Shown: positions 18,078 to 26,287 of the stretch, piece by piece | Layout of the letters: each line of letters starts with the position of its first letter | Numbering within the stretch: the first letter of the stretch is position 1 | Assembly: GCF_014117325.1 (NCBI RefSeq) | Contig: NZ_CP059732.1 | Location: forward strand, 186,001 to 250,000 | DNA: 64,000 nt | DNA from: Spirosoma foliorum | GTDB taxonomy: Bacteria; Bacteroidota; Bacteroidia; Cytophagales; Spirosomataceae | Reading direction: 5' to 3' | Notes under the pieces: model-generated | The model's database searches: none | The model's input: only the letters and a program-made list of their open reading frames with translations | Told to the model about the DNA's origin: nothing | Made by a program: the position numbers and the translations under genes

Positions 18078-19632
18078 CTTCTTCTTGTTCATCCGCGATC
18101 ATGCCGATAAATTGCTGGAACAAACCCTGACCCATATTGGTCTGACGTTTGTATCGCTGTTGCTGGCGCTGCTGATTGGATTGCCGCTTGGTATTCTGAT
18201 TTCGCGACAAACCAAATTGGCGAGCAGCGTGCTGGGTGTGGCTGGAATATTGCAAACAGTGCCCAGCGTTGCGCTCTTAGGTTTCCTGATTCCGTTGCTC
18301 GGTATTGGCATTGGGCCTGCATTGGTGGCTTTGTTTCTGTATGCATTATTGCCGATTATTCGAAATACGTATGTCGGCATTACAGAAGTTAGCCCGTTGG
18401 TGAAAGAAGCGGCCAGAGGTGTTGGTATGACGGATAACCAGATTTTGACCAAGGTTGAACTCCCGCTCGCATTGCCTGTCATTTTCGCTGGCGTCCGTAC
18501 GGCAACGGTCATTAACGTAGGCGTGGCTACGCTGGCAGCCTATGTGGCAGCTGGCGGACTCGGTGAGTTTATCTTCAGTGGTATTGCCTTGAGCAACGTA
18601 AACATGATGCTGGCGGGAGCCATTCCAGCTGCGTTATTGGCCGTTGGGTTTGATTTTGGCCTGGCTCAATTGCAACGGCTATCCGTTAAAAAGCTGCGCA
18701 TAGGGGCGTTGGTTTTTGTGATTTTACTCCCTTTTCTGTCGGCGTTTTATCTAGTACCGGGTAAACAGGATAAATTAATTGCCGGGTTTGCTCATGAATT
18801 TTATGGTCGTGCCGATGGCTATCCCGGCTTGCAAAAAACCTATGGTCTTCAACTGCGCCCCCGGTTAATTGATCAGAATTTGATGTACGAAGCCATTCAT
18901 CAGGGTCAGGTTGACATCATTAGTGGTTATTCGACAGATGGACGTATTAAGGCATTCGATTTACTTGTTCTGGACGATAATCGGCATGCGTTTCCACCGT
19001 ACGCAGCTGCCCCCATTATCCGACAAGCAACGCTAAATCGCTACCCAGAATTAGGACCAACACTGAATAAGCTGGCCGGAAAACTAACCGATTCTGTAAT
19101 GACGGCGCTGAACTATCAGGCCGATTATCAAAAACAATCACCAGAAGTTATCGCTACTAACTTTTTGAAGAAGGTTGGTTTGTATAACGTTCCTAAAATG
19201 GGGGAGCGAACGGCAACGGTTGTGATGGGATCAAAAGTCTTCACAGAGCAGTATATTCTGGCCGAAATTTATCGCCAATTGATTGAAGGACAAACTTCTT
19301 TACGTGTCGTTACCAAAACGGGGTTAGGCGGCACGCAAATCTGCTTTGATGCCCTCCGAACAGGTTCTATTGATTTCTATCCTGAGTATACCGGCACGGG
19401 GTTGCTCGTAATTTTGCAACCATCAACTGCTATACTGCAGCAGTTACCCATGCAAACCGATTCGGTTTATCAGTTCGTCGAACAGCAGTTTCAAGAGAAA
19501 TATAAACTAGATTGGTTGAAGCCATTAGGCTTTAATAATAGCTATTGTCTGATGATGCGACGGGAGCAGGCAAAACAATTAGGCATCCAGTCGATTGAAG
19601 ATTTGGTACAGTATCTTGGTGAAAAGCGTTGA
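18070..19632 (+). CDS. opuCB: Fused permease and substrate-binding protein of the osmolyte ABC transporter, binding domain apparently circularly permuted
   Basis: A 520-residue membrane protein. Residues 1-215 form an OpuCB-type permease with about six helices and the EAARGVGMTDNQIL coupling loop. A seventh helix (about 217-232) leads into an OpuCC/OsmX-like binding domain. In ordinary OpuCC the order is the IGSKxFTEQ block, then GFNNSY, then ExxDGYxGL, STDGRIKA, DDxxxFPPY and the C-terminal LNYxxD block. Here the second half comes first (HEFYGRADGYPGL at about 241, STDGRIKAFDL, FPPYAAAPII, LNYQADYQ) and the first half follows (VVMGSKVFTEQYILAEI at about 383, PEYTGTG, GFNNSYCLMM). That is the order expected of a circular permutation. 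All binding-site blocks appear to be present once. Confidence 0.9.
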   Translation: MIDFFLFIRDHADKLLEQTLTHIGLTFVSLLLALLIGLPLGILISRQTKLASSVLGVAGILQTVPSVALLGFLIPLLGIGIGPALVALFLYALLPIIRNTYVGITEVSPLVKEAARGVGMTDNQILTKVELPLALPVIFAGVRTATVINVGVATLAAYVAAGGLGEFIFSGIALSNVNMMLAGAIPAALLAVGFDFGLAQLQRLSVKKLRIGALVFVILLPFLSAFYLVPGKQDKLIAGFAHEFYGRADGYPGLQKTYGLQLRPRLIDQNLMYEAIHQGQVDIISGYSTDGRIKAFDLLVLDDNRHAFPPYAAAPIIRQATLNRYPELGPTLNKLAGKLTDSVMTALNYQADYQKQSPEVIATNFLKKVGLYNVPKMGERTATVVMGSKVFTEQYILAEIYRQLIEGQTSLRVVTKTGLGGTQICFDALRTGSIDFYPEYTGTGLLVILQPSTAILQQLPMQTDSVYQFVEQQFQEKYKLDWLKPLGFNNSYCLMMRREQAKQLGIQSIEDLVQYLGEKR

Positions 19633-19653
19633 GGAATAATCGTAAAAATATTT

Positions 19654-19727
19654 GTTCAACCCCTTCAGGGTCGTATGTTTATAGAAAATCGTTAGGCTAT
19701 AAACATACGACCCCGAAGGGGTCGAAC
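19654..19727. repeat. Long inverted repeat after the transporter operon
   Basis: Arms of about 31 bp (19654-19684 and 19697-19727) are inverted copies with a couple of mismatches. They contain the short palindrome GACCCCGAAGGGGTC, which recurs as GACCCCGATGGGGTC at 45160-45174. Placed 21 bp after the transporter stop, it can serve as a terminator. Confidence 0.9.
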
Positions 19728-19874
19728 AGGCAATTAATACTAAAAATTAACTATAGAAAAGCCATGAAAACAGAAACTCGGTTTGCGCAATTGAAGACGT
19801 TTTTACACAATGTGATTCGGGGTATTGTGAAGGTTGATATTGTCTAGGCTACGTTGATTCTGCGTTTTGCATCG

Positions 19875-20107
19875 TATCCTCGGTCTGGTATATACCCATC
19901 ATATTTCGATCGCGTAGCGATCCAATGTTTGTAGAAATGGTGTTTTGTTGCATGTTTTCGGGTCGCATAGCGATCCAACCAAGCCATATTCGATCGCTAC
20001 GCGACCAAAAGGGGGAGACAGAGGCCTACTTTTCTATAAACATTCGATGCCTAACGGCATCACTAGAAATGCGGATATACTCTAGGTGTCCCCCCAGACC
20101 GAGGATA
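19875..20107. mobile_element. MITE-like element, 233 bp, 14-bp perfect terminal inverted repeats
   Basis: TATCCTCGGTCTGG (19875-19888) is repeated exactly in inverse orientation at 20094-20107. The interior carries three copies of a small REP-like hairpin: GATCGC-GTA-GCGATC (19908-19922), GGTCGC-ATA-GCGATC (19961-19975) and the inverted form at 19991-20006, of which the last two also pair with each other. GATGCC-TAAC-GGCATC (20046-20061) is a fourth hairpin. No ORF in it looks real and no target-site duplication is obvious at the ends. The element fills most of the 490-bp gene-free gap between the transporter and the flavin reductase gene. Confidence 0.65.
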
Positions 20108-20123
20108 AAGCTATTAAATTATC

Positions 20124-21026
20124 CTACAACTGACTCGCCAGCAATGTCAGCCAGGCTTCTTTGGTCTTGTTTTCAGCGAGCAGCTGTTTGGCCCGAAGGT
20201 GCAGTAAATCAGGCAAGTATTGGCAGCCATTTCGGGCTTCGTCGATTAAATCATTCAATATACCTGAAGCCCGAAAGGTGTGTACTTCTTCGCGTGTGGG
20301 CATTGCTAGAAAGCTCCCTAGTTTTCCCAGATCATTTCCAGTTAAAATCGCGCTATTGCGAATAGCGGACGGAATCTGGTCGATTCCCATACCCATTTGT
20401 GGTCGACTAACTGTAAAGAGCGCATCGGCATTTGCCCGACTGTACCAATCGCCACCAAGCCGCCCCACCAAATCGACGCTTGCCTGATCGATGCCGCCGG
20501 TCTCGTTGAAAATTGTTTCCTGAAAATGCGCCAGCACAACTTCGCAGATCACCAAATAGCCTGTTCCGGGAGAATCGGCGGCTGATTGGGGATTCGTATT
20601 GATAATTTGCCTGACAACACATTCATACGCAGCAGGCGATTCGACAACTCTTGGCGGACGAACCCGCTCAGACGAAATGGCTGTAAATCCCGCTTTCTCA
20701 AACTCGTTGACATCTCGTTCAAATTCAGCGCTAGCCAACGAAGCCTGTTCAACCATAGCGTAATTCACGACATTGATAACCACTTCACCCACTTCTTCCA
20801 GATTGAGCAGCGTATGTTTTTTATGCCCATGCCGATTAATGGTCGGGGCAAAAATCAGCGTGGGCGGATTATAACCGAAGAGATTAAAGAAGCTAAACGG
20901 ACTTAGATTAACATTCCCTTTGGCATCTGTTGTACTCGCAAACGCAATTGGGCGCGGGCCAATGGTGCTAATCATGTAGCGATAGAACTCATTGGGCTTT
21001 AAGTCAGCAGGGTTGACGGTTATCAT
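20124..21026 (-). CDS. Flavin-reductase-like protein (FMN-binding split barrel) of the tyrosine catabolism cluster
   Basis: A 300-residue cytoplasmic protein with an N-terminal FMN-binding split barrel: YRYMISTIGPRPIAFASTTDAKG and NLSPFSFFNLFGYNPPTLIF (quoted as two adjoining blocks, about residues 14-60) are the typical flavin-site blocks. The C-terminal ~90 residues are an extension seen in relatives. The family includes NAD(P)H:flavin oxidoreductases and proteins with other roles. It overlaps the fumarylacetoacetase gene by 4 bp, so it is co-translated with homogentisate-pathway enzymes, yet no step of that pathway needs a flavin reductase. Its exact role is unknown. Confidence 0.88.
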   Translation of the reverse strand: MITVNPADLKPNEFYRYMISTIGPRPIAFASTTDAKGNVNLSPFSFFNLFGYNPPTLIFAPTINRHGHKKHTLLNLEEVGEVVINVVNYAMVEQASLASAEFERDVNEFEKAGFTAISSERVRPPRVVESPAAYECVVRQIINTNPQSAADSPGTGYLVICEVVLAHFQETIFNETGGIDQASVDLVGRLGGDWYSRANADALFTVSRPQMGMGIDQIPSAIRNSAILTGNDLGKLGSFLAMPTREEVHTFRASGILNDLIDEARNGCQYLPDLLHLRAKQLLAENKTKEAWLTLLASQL

Positions 21027-22195
21027 GAATAAATCGTTCCGGTTACGTCGCCCAAATCTACGCGAACGCCGTTTAAAAAGCCCCAGCCGTGTAGAGTTAT
21101 TGTGTCGCCGTCTGCCAGAAATGTTCGCGTTGTGGTTTCTGACAGATGCAGTGGCCGTTCACCATTCCAGCTTAGTTCAAGCAGTGAACCATAGCTGCCC
21201 GGTGTACTGCCGGAAATGGTGCCAGTTGCCAATACGTCGCCAATATTCAGGTTGCAGCCACCAACGGTATGATGCGCAATCATCTGGGCGAAGTTCCAAT
21301 ACAAGTACCTAGCGTTAGAGCGACAGATACAGATTTTCTCACCCTCAGCAGGTTGCAGGCAGACTTCCAACTCAAAGCTAAAGTGCTTTTCACCAGTGGT
21401 TTGTAAATAGGGTAGGGGTATTGGGTCCTGAGGAGGTCCAGCTACGCGAAAAGATTCCAGTTCATCAAACGGCATGACCCAGGCCGACAGGCTCGAAGCA
21501 AAGTTTTTGCCCAGAAATGGCCCTAATGGCTGGTACTCCCATCGCTGAATATCGCGTGCCGACCAGTCGTTAAACAGCGTAACTCCGAAAATATAATCTT
21601 CGGCTTCCTCTACTGAAATCGACTCGCCAAGCGGATTATTCTTGCCAATAATCAACCCTAACTCAAGCTCAAAATCCAGTGCTTCCGATGGGCCAAATAC
21701 AGGCTTGCCCTCATGCAAAAACTGGCCTTTGGGTCGGCGGATGGGGGTTCCTGAGACAACGATTGACGATGCCCGACCGTGATAAGCAACGGGCAACTGT
21801 TTGTAGTTTGGCAAAAGTGGATCGCTTGTGGGGCGAAACATGCGCCCTACGTTTTCGGCGTGATGAATGCCAGCGTAAAAATCTGTGTAGTCGCCAATAT
21901 GTACCGGCAAGTACATCTGCACGCGTGATTCGTGGATGAAAACCTGGTCATGAACATCCGAAAAAGCGGGTGTACCACTGCTTACGAGTTCATTAAGTCG
22001 CTGACGAATAGCGCGGTGTGCCGGTTTGCCTAAGGCGATAAAATCATTTAGTACCGGTTGGGCAAATACGGTAGGATCAATTTTAAGATCATTGAAATAA
22101 CCCAACAGGGCAACTACCTCAAGGTCGAGAATGTAGTCGTCCTGTTTTAGGCCCACACGTGGGCTGGCAATGTCGTAGCTGAAAATTCCGTACAT
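21023..22195 (-). CDS. fahA: Fumarylacetoacetase
   Basis: Hydrolyses fumarylacetoacetate to fumarate and acetoacetate, the last step of phenylalanine/tyrosine breakdown. Conserved blocks are HAENVGRMFRP, LPVAYHGRASS, the acidic metal-binding strand LDFELELGLIIGK, FGVTLFNDWSARDIQ, PLGPFLGKNF, and the C-terminal NIGDVLATGTISG and LLELSWNG segments. At 390 residues it is slightly short against the ~415 of many bacterial homologues, mainly at the N-terminus. It overlaps the flavin-reductase-like gene by 4 bp. Confidence 0.95.
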   Translation of the reverse strand: MYGIFSYDIASPRVGLKQDDYILDLEVVALLGYFNDLKIDPTVFAQPVLNDFIALGKPAHRAIRQRLNELVSSGTPAFSDVHDQVFIHESRVQMYLPVHIGDYTDFYAGIHHAENVGRMFRPTSDPLLPNYKQLPVAYHGRASSIVVSGTPIRRPKGQFLHEGKPVFGPSEALDFELELGLIIGKNNPLGESISVEEAEDYIFGVTLFNDWSARDIQRWEYQPLGPFLGKNFASSLSAWVMPFDELESFRVAGPPQDPIPLPYLQTTGEKHFSFELEVCLQPAEGEKICICRSNARYLYWNFAQMIAHHTVGGCNLNIGDVLATGTISGSTPGSYGSLLELSWNGERPLHLSETTTRTFLADGDTITLHGWGFLNGVRVDLGDVTGTIYS

Positions 22196-22196
22196 G

Positions 22197-22305
22197 ATGA
22201 ATGAATAATGTACAATTGATAATGTATACTAATGGATAAGGCCAAGTTGTTACGCTCCAGCAGCATTATTCATTATCCATTGCTCATTTTACATTATCCA
22301 TCATT
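22197..22305. repeat. AT-rich imperfect inverted repeat before fahA
   Basis: Both arms are built from variants of AATGGATAATG / AATGAATAATG and are inverted to each other with mismatches. The same word set recurs at 22742-22832 and 30674-30757. It touches the fahA start codon. Confidence 0.75.
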
Positions 22306-22738
22306 CGCTAATGTTGCTGTAAATTGAATCCATAATCCGCACAAAATGCTGGTAGTCTTCCTCGCTTAAATCACCCCAGCCTTTCCGTCGCATAGCCGAT
22401 ACTACAGGCAGTATCTCGCTGTATTTGGCTTCTCCGGCTTCGGTCAGATAAACCAGAAACTTGCGCCGATCGGTATCCGCCATGCGTCGTTCGGTTAGCC
22501 CTTTTTGACTGAGCAGGTCAATAATACGGGTTACGGTTGGCGCATCCTTAGTCGTCATTTCCGAAATCGTATTCTGACTGATGCCGGGATTTCGATAAAG
22601 GTGATCAATTATAACCCACTGATCAACAGTTAAATCAAAACCAGCATCGGTAAACTGCTTTTGTAGGGCATTTCGAATTTTCTTGATTGTGGTGTCAATC
22701 TTGAAGAAATAAGCACGCGAATCGGATGGGTGCGTCAC
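22301..22738 (-). CDS. MarR-family regulator, probable controller of tyrosine/homogentisate genes
   Basis: A 145-residue winged-helix repressor. The wHTH core is visible from VDQWVIIDHLYRNPGISQNT through TTKDAPTVTRIIDLLSQKG (recognition helix) to the wing RRMADTDRRKFLVYLT. Flanking helices provide the dimer interface. It lies between fahA and phhA in the same direction, so it most likely responds to a pathway intermediate; related MarR proteins control hmg or hpp genes in other bacteria. The ligand is not known. Confidence 0.88.
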   Translation of the reverse strand: MTHPSDSRAYFFKIDTTIKKIRNALQKQFTDAGFDLTVDQWVIIDHLYRNPGISQNTISEMTTKDAPTVTRIIDLLSQKGLTERRMADTDRRKFLVYLTEAGEAKYSEILPVVSAMRRKGWGDLSEEDYQHFVRIMDSIYSNISE

Positions 22739-22741
22739 AGT

Positions 22742-22832
22742 TTAATGGATAATGATTAATGGACCTTTACTTAGGCCTAAATGGATATGTAAGTAGTTCA
22801 AAATTATTCATTATTCATCATACATTATTAAT
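22742..22832. repeat. AT-rich imperfect inverted repeat before the MarR gene
   Basis: TAATGGATAATGATTAATGG on the left is answered by ATTATTCATTATTCATCATACATTATTAATG-type sequence on the right (quoted in part). The word content matches 22197-22305. Confidence 0.7.
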
Positions 22833-23549
22833 GATTAGCAGTTCTTCCAGTGTGGCTTCAATCAGAGGCACGGATTGGTAGAGCTGCTCATACGACTCAA
22901 TGACGAAATACTGCTCCTGAAAATGGTCAATTATATAGGGCGTCTTCAGTAGCGTTTGCACATCATAAGGTACGCGCCTGGGTTCGGTGCTGAACAAACT
23001 ATAGGTCGTTTCACCAACCGACGATAAAATGCCGCCCCCATAAATACGCAGTTCGTTACTCTCCCGAATCAGCCCGAACTCAACCGTATACCAATACAGC
23101 CGCGAAATCATAGCAATAGCTTCTTCACTCTCGATATGGTGCAGGGCAATCTGGCTCAACGCTTCCAGAAAATCGCAAAAAGCCTGATTCGACAACATCG
23201 GAACGTGCCCGAATGTATCATGAAACATGTCGGGTTCGGGTAAATAGTCCAGTTGGTCGCGTCGTCGGAGCCAGGTCGTAGCCGGAAAACACCGATTTGC
23301 CATCAACTCGAAGAACTCCCGATTGGGAATTAAGCCTTCTACACCGCACACTCGCCAGCCCGTTAAAGCCTGTAGTCGTGGGTTCAAATCCTGCTCAAAA
23401 TCAGGAATACGATCAGCCCGAAAACCCGTCGCCGAAATGCCGTCCAGGTACGCCTGGCTAGCTTTTCCTGGCAATTGCGCCATCTGCCGTTCGAACAATA
23501 ACCGCCAAACGGCCTGTTCGTCAGGGGTGTATGTGTATGTCTGGTTCAT
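22818..23549 (-). CDS. phhA: Phenylalanine 4-monooxygenase
   Basis: Hydroxylates phenylalanine to tyrosine using O2, iron and a pterin cofactor. At 243 residues it is the monomeric bacterial form without the ACT regulatory domain. The iron site is clear: MFHDTFGHVP supplies two His and YWYTVEFGLI the Glu. The GISATGFRADRIPDF N-terminal block and RRRDQLDYLPEPD precede it. As the first enzyme of the cluster it feeds tyrosine into HppD; the tyrosine aminotransferase is not in the window. Confidence 0.95.
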   Translation of the reverse strand: MNQTYTYTPDEQAVWRLLFERQMAQLPGKASQAYLDGISATGFRADRIPDFEQDLNPRLQALTGWRVCGVEGLIPNREFFELMANRCFPATTWLRRRDQLDYLPEPDMFHDTFGHVPMLSNQAFCDFLEALSQIALHHIESEEAIAMISRLYWYTVEFGLIRESNELRIYGGGILSSVGETTYSLFSTEPRRVPYDVQTLLKTPYIIDHFQEQYFVIESYEQLYQSVPLIEATLEELLIINNV

Positions 23550-23559
23550 GATTAATGAG

Positions 23560-23634
23560 TGAATGATAGATTGATTGACTGATTGAATAGCCTCATATAC
23601 AACCTATTCAATCAGTCAATCAATCTATCATTCA
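23560..23634. repeat. Long inverted repeat, 31-bp perfect arms
   Basis: Arms 23560-23590 and 23604-23634 are perfect inverted copies with a 13-bp loop. The arms are degenerate tandem units of the type ATTGATTGACTG. The repeat fills the space between phhA and hppD. Confidence 0.95.
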
Positions 23635-23638
23635 AAAT

Positions 23639-24763
23639 TTAAAGTGTTCCCCGTAATTCCTGTTCGCGCTCGATGGCTTCGAACAAGGCTTTGAAATTGC
23701 CTTTTCCGAAGGACTTAGCACCTTTTCGCTGGATGATCTCGAAGAATAGGGTTGGACGTGGGCAGATCGGTTTTGTGAAAATCTGGAGCAGATAGCCTTC
23801 CTCGTCGCGGTCGGCCAGAATGCCGAGAGGACGTAGCGTCGCTATTTCTTCGTCAATCTGGCCAATTCGATCTGCCAGATCATCGTAGTAAGCATCGGGA
23901 ACGGTCAGAAACTCAACACCCCGGTCGCGCAGGGTCAGTACGGTTTCGACAATGTTATCGGTAGCCACGGCAATATGTTGAATGCCGGGACCTCCATAAA
24001 AATCCAGATACTCCTCAATCTGCGACTTCTTTTTGCCTTCGGCAGGTTCGTTGATCGGGAATTTTACCCGCCCGTTGCCGTTGCTCATGACCTTGCTCAT
24101 CAGGGCCGTATACTCCGTCGAAATATCCTTATCATCGAACGAAACCAGTTGCTGAAAGCCCATCACATCGTGGTAGAAATCCATCCAATGGTTCATTTCG
24201 TGCCAGCCTACATTGCCAACCATATGGTCGACATAGTTAAGCCCGGCATCGCTTGGTTGATAGGCTGGTGTCCAGGGTTCATAACCGGGCAGGAAAACAC
24301 CATCGTAGTTATTTCGCTCAACAAATACATGCAGTGTATCGCCATACGCATGAATACCTGAACGGATTACATAGCCGTGACTGTCCTGACAACGAGTAGG
24401 TTCCATATAGACCCTGGCTCCCCGACGAACGGTTTCGTCAAATGCATGCGTCGCATTATCAACCCACAACGCAACTACCCGAACACCATCGCCGTGTCGA
24501 TCAATGTGGTGCCCGATCTCACTTTCGCCATAGAGCGGAGATGTCAGAACAAGTCGGATTTTCCCCTGCTGGACCACATACGATTCGCGGTCGCGTATGC
24601 CTGTTGCCAAACCTGCATGAGCCACAGGTTGGAAACCGAAAGCTGTCTGGAAATAATGCGCCGATTGTCGGGCGTTGCCCACGTACAACTCAATATAATC
24701 CGTGCCGTTGAGAGGCAGAAAATCGGCTGTTGTTTTTGGTTCTACTAGTTCGAGCGTTTCCAT
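23639..24763 (-). CDS. hppD: 4-hydroxyphenylpyruvate dioxygenase
   Basis: Converts 4-hydroxyphenylpyruvate to homogentisate with non-heme iron and O2. Two VOC domains: the N-terminal one (about 20-150) is degenerate and the C-terminal one carries iron ligands in YVDHMVGNV, IQHIAVATDNI and FFEIIQRKG (His, His, Glu). ATG 24763 (METLELVEPK) was chosen over the in-frame ATG at 24805, because the longer reading starts inside the adjacent inverted repeat. The resulting 374 residues match the family. Co-oriented with hmgA, phhA and fahA. Confidence 0.95.
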   Translation of the reverse strand: METLELVEPKTTADFLPLNGTDYIELYVGNARQSAHYFQTAFGFQPVAHAGLATGIRDRESYVVQQGKIRLVLTSPLYGESEIGHHIDRHGDGVRVVALWVDNATHAFDETVRRGARVYMEPTRCQDSHGYVIRSGIHAYGDTLHVFVERNNYDGVFLPGYEPWTPAYQPSDAGLNYVDHMVGNVGWHEMNHWMDFYHDVMGFQQLVSFDDKDISTEYTALMSKVMSNGNGRVKFPINEPAEGKKKSQIEEYLDFYGGPGIQHIAVATDNIVETVLTLRDRGVEFLTVPDAYYDDLADRIGQIDEEIATLRPLGILADRDEEGYLLQIFTKPICPRPTLFFEIIQRKGAKSFGKGNFKALFEAIEREQELRGTL

Positions 24764-24781
24764 TGTTTGTTGATGTTTTTT

Positions 24782-24866
24782 GTAACGCGGACCTCTGGTC
24801 CGCATAGTTATAGGCTACTAATTTTCAACTGTATGATTGACTATGCGGACCAGAGGTCCACGTTAC
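24782..24866. repeat. Inverted repeat with palindromic arms (family D, copy 1)
   Basis: Arms of 27 bp (24782-24808 and 24840-24866) have one mismatch. Each arm contains its own hairpin, GCGGACC-TCT-GGTCCGC. The same design with GCGGACATCCTGTCCGC recurs at 43658-43737. Confidence 0.93.
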
Positions 24867-26050
24867 TCTAGCCACGATTTATAATAGGTTCCATCATCGA
24901 GTTGAACGGCCTGTTCTGTTAGCATGAGTGGCCGAAACGTATCGACCATGACCGCGTATTCCTGCGTTTCTTTTTTGCCAATACTGCGTTCCATCGCACC
25001 CGGCGCCGGACCGTGTGGAATACCGCCAGGGTGCAACGTAATGTGTCCCTGAGCTATGTCGTTGCGACTCATGAAATCGCCATCTACGTAATAAATGACC
25101 TCGTCGGAGTCAATATTTGAATGATTATAAGGGGCAGGAATAGCCAGTGGATGATAGTCGTACAGTCGTGGCACAAACGAACAAACCACAAACGAATCCG
25201 TCTGAAAAGTTTGATGAACTGGCGGTGGCTGATGCACTCGTCCCGTAATAGGTTCAAAGTTGAAAATGGAGAATCCGTACGGATAATTGTAACCATCCCA
25301 ACCGACCACATCGAACGGATGCGATGCGTAAACAAGTGTGTGTAACGACCCCTGTTTCTTTATTTTTATCAGAAAATCACCCGTTTCGTCGTGGGTTTCC
25401 AGATTGCCTGGACGGATCATATCGCGTTCGCAAAAGGGCGAATGTTCGAGCAATTGACCGAACTGATTACGGTACCGTTTAGGCGTATAAATCGGCGAAT
25501 GCGACTCTACGTAGAGTAACCGATTATCGTCGGTATCGAAGTCAATCTGATAAATTACCCCGCGTGGAATAATCAGGTAATCGCCGTACTGAAAGGGTAG
25601 CGTACCAAATAAGGTTCGCAGCTTTCCCGATCCCCGATGGACAAACAGCAACTCGTCGGCATCGGCGTTTTTATAAAAATAAGTTATCAGCGATTGGCGG
25701 GGTGCAGCTAGTCCAAAAATCAAATCGTTATTAACAAGCAGCGGAACCCGACTTTCTAAAAAATCATCAGTAGGTGCAATGTTGAAACCGATGAGCTTGC
25801 GTGCCAGCATATTTTTCTGGACAGCCAATTTAGGCGTCGTATCCACACTTTCTAACACCTCGCGCACCATTGTTGGACGATGAACATGGTACAGCAATGA
25901 CGACATACCCTCGAAGCCAATCGTCCCGAACAATTGCTCATAGTAGAACGTGTCCTTATAACCCTGCCCGTTCAGTGCAAGACCGTTTGGCTTCGCAAAC
26001 TGCGTATGTCGCTTAGGTGGAATCTGGCCGAGAGTGTGATAAAAAGGCAT
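24863..26050 (-). CDS. hmgA: Homogentisate 1,2-dioxygenase
   Basis: Opens the homogentisate ring to maleylacetoacetate using iron and O2. A 395-residue cupin-type enzyme. Recognisable blocks are MPFYHTLGQIPPKRHTQF at the N-terminus, LLYHVHRPT, DELLFVHRGSGKLRT, GDYLIIPRGVIYQI, YVESHSPIYTPKRYRN and the C-terminal ITLHPGGIPHGPAPG, which carries metal-site His residues. It is the promoter-proximal gene of the catabolic cluster, with the upstream dyad at 26062-26105. Confidence 0.95.
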   Translation of the reverse strand: MPFYHTLGQIPPKRHTQFAKPNGLALNGQGYKDTFYYEQLFGTIGFEGMSSLLYHVHRPTMVREVLESVDTTPKLAVQKNMLARKLIGFNIAPTDDFLESRVPLLVNNDLIFGLAAPRQSLITYFYKNADADELLFVHRGSGKLRTLFGTLPFQYGDYLIIPRGVIYQIDFDTDDNRLLYVESHSPIYTPKRYRNQFGQLLEHSPFCERDMIRPGNLETHDETGDFLIKIKKQGSLHTLVYASHPFDVVGWDGYNYPYGFSIFNFEPITGRVHQPPPVHQTFQTDSFVVCSFVPRLYDYHPLAIPAPYNHSNIDSDEVIYYVDGDFMSRNDIAQGHITLHPGGIPHGPAPGAMERSIGKKETQEYAVMVDTFRPLMLTEQAVQLDDGTYYKSWLE

Positions 26051-26061
26051 GACCTTATTTT

Positions 26062-26105
26062 GTTGTTAAGACAATTATTGTTTGGCGTACAATTATAACG
26101 ACAAC
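26062..26105. promoter_or_regulatory. Candidate control region upstream of hmgA
   Basis: Beginning 12 bp upstream of the hmgA start, GTTGTTAAGACAATTAT (left) is an imperfect inverted match of ACAATTATAACGACAAC (right), about 11 of 17 positions. On the minus strand it includes TATAATTG (26090-26097), one base off a -7 box. It is a candidate binding site for the cluster's MarR protein. Confidence 0.3.
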
Positions 26106-26209
26106 TACATGGAATAGTATATTGTTTAGAAAAAATTTTATTAAAATGTGTTATATGCTATAAAATAGAGTCAACTGTAGTTTAGATAGTAGAGACAATG
26201 CCTTTTTTA

Positions 26210-26217
26210 TAATTTTG
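26210..26217 (+). promoter_or_regulatory. Candidate -7 box of the nucleotidyltransferase gene
   Basis: TAATTTTG matches TAnnTTTG exactly, but no TTG lies at the expected distance upstream. It precedes the hairpin at 26235-26267, which would then be in the 5' leader. Confidence 0.35.
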
Positions 26218-26234
26218 ATACGACGATTCATTAT

Positions 26235-26267
26235 AAACCTATAAGGTCTCAAAGACCTTATAGGTTT
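26235..26267. repeat. Short perfect hairpin in the leader of the nucleotidyltransferase gene
   Basis: Arms 26235-26249 and 26253-26267 (15 bp, AAACCTATAAGGTCT) are perfect inverted copies with loop CAA, 20 bp before the start codon. There is no T tract, so it is not a classical terminator. Confidence 0.9.
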
Positions 26268-26287
26268 GATCTTAGCTAACTGAAAAA

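Noticed and set aside
19629..19847. Plus-strand ORF of 72 codons after the transporter
   Set aside because: Crosses a long inverted repeat and has no conserved features.
19925..20365. Plus-strand ORF of 146 codons
   Set aside because: It runs through the MITE-like repeat and opposite the flavin-reductase gene; low-complexity translation with no domain.
20124..21026. Annotation as maleylacetoacetate isomerase
   Set aside because: Sequence blocks are those of flavin-binding split barrels, not of glutathione-S-transferase-like MaiA; only gene context favours it.
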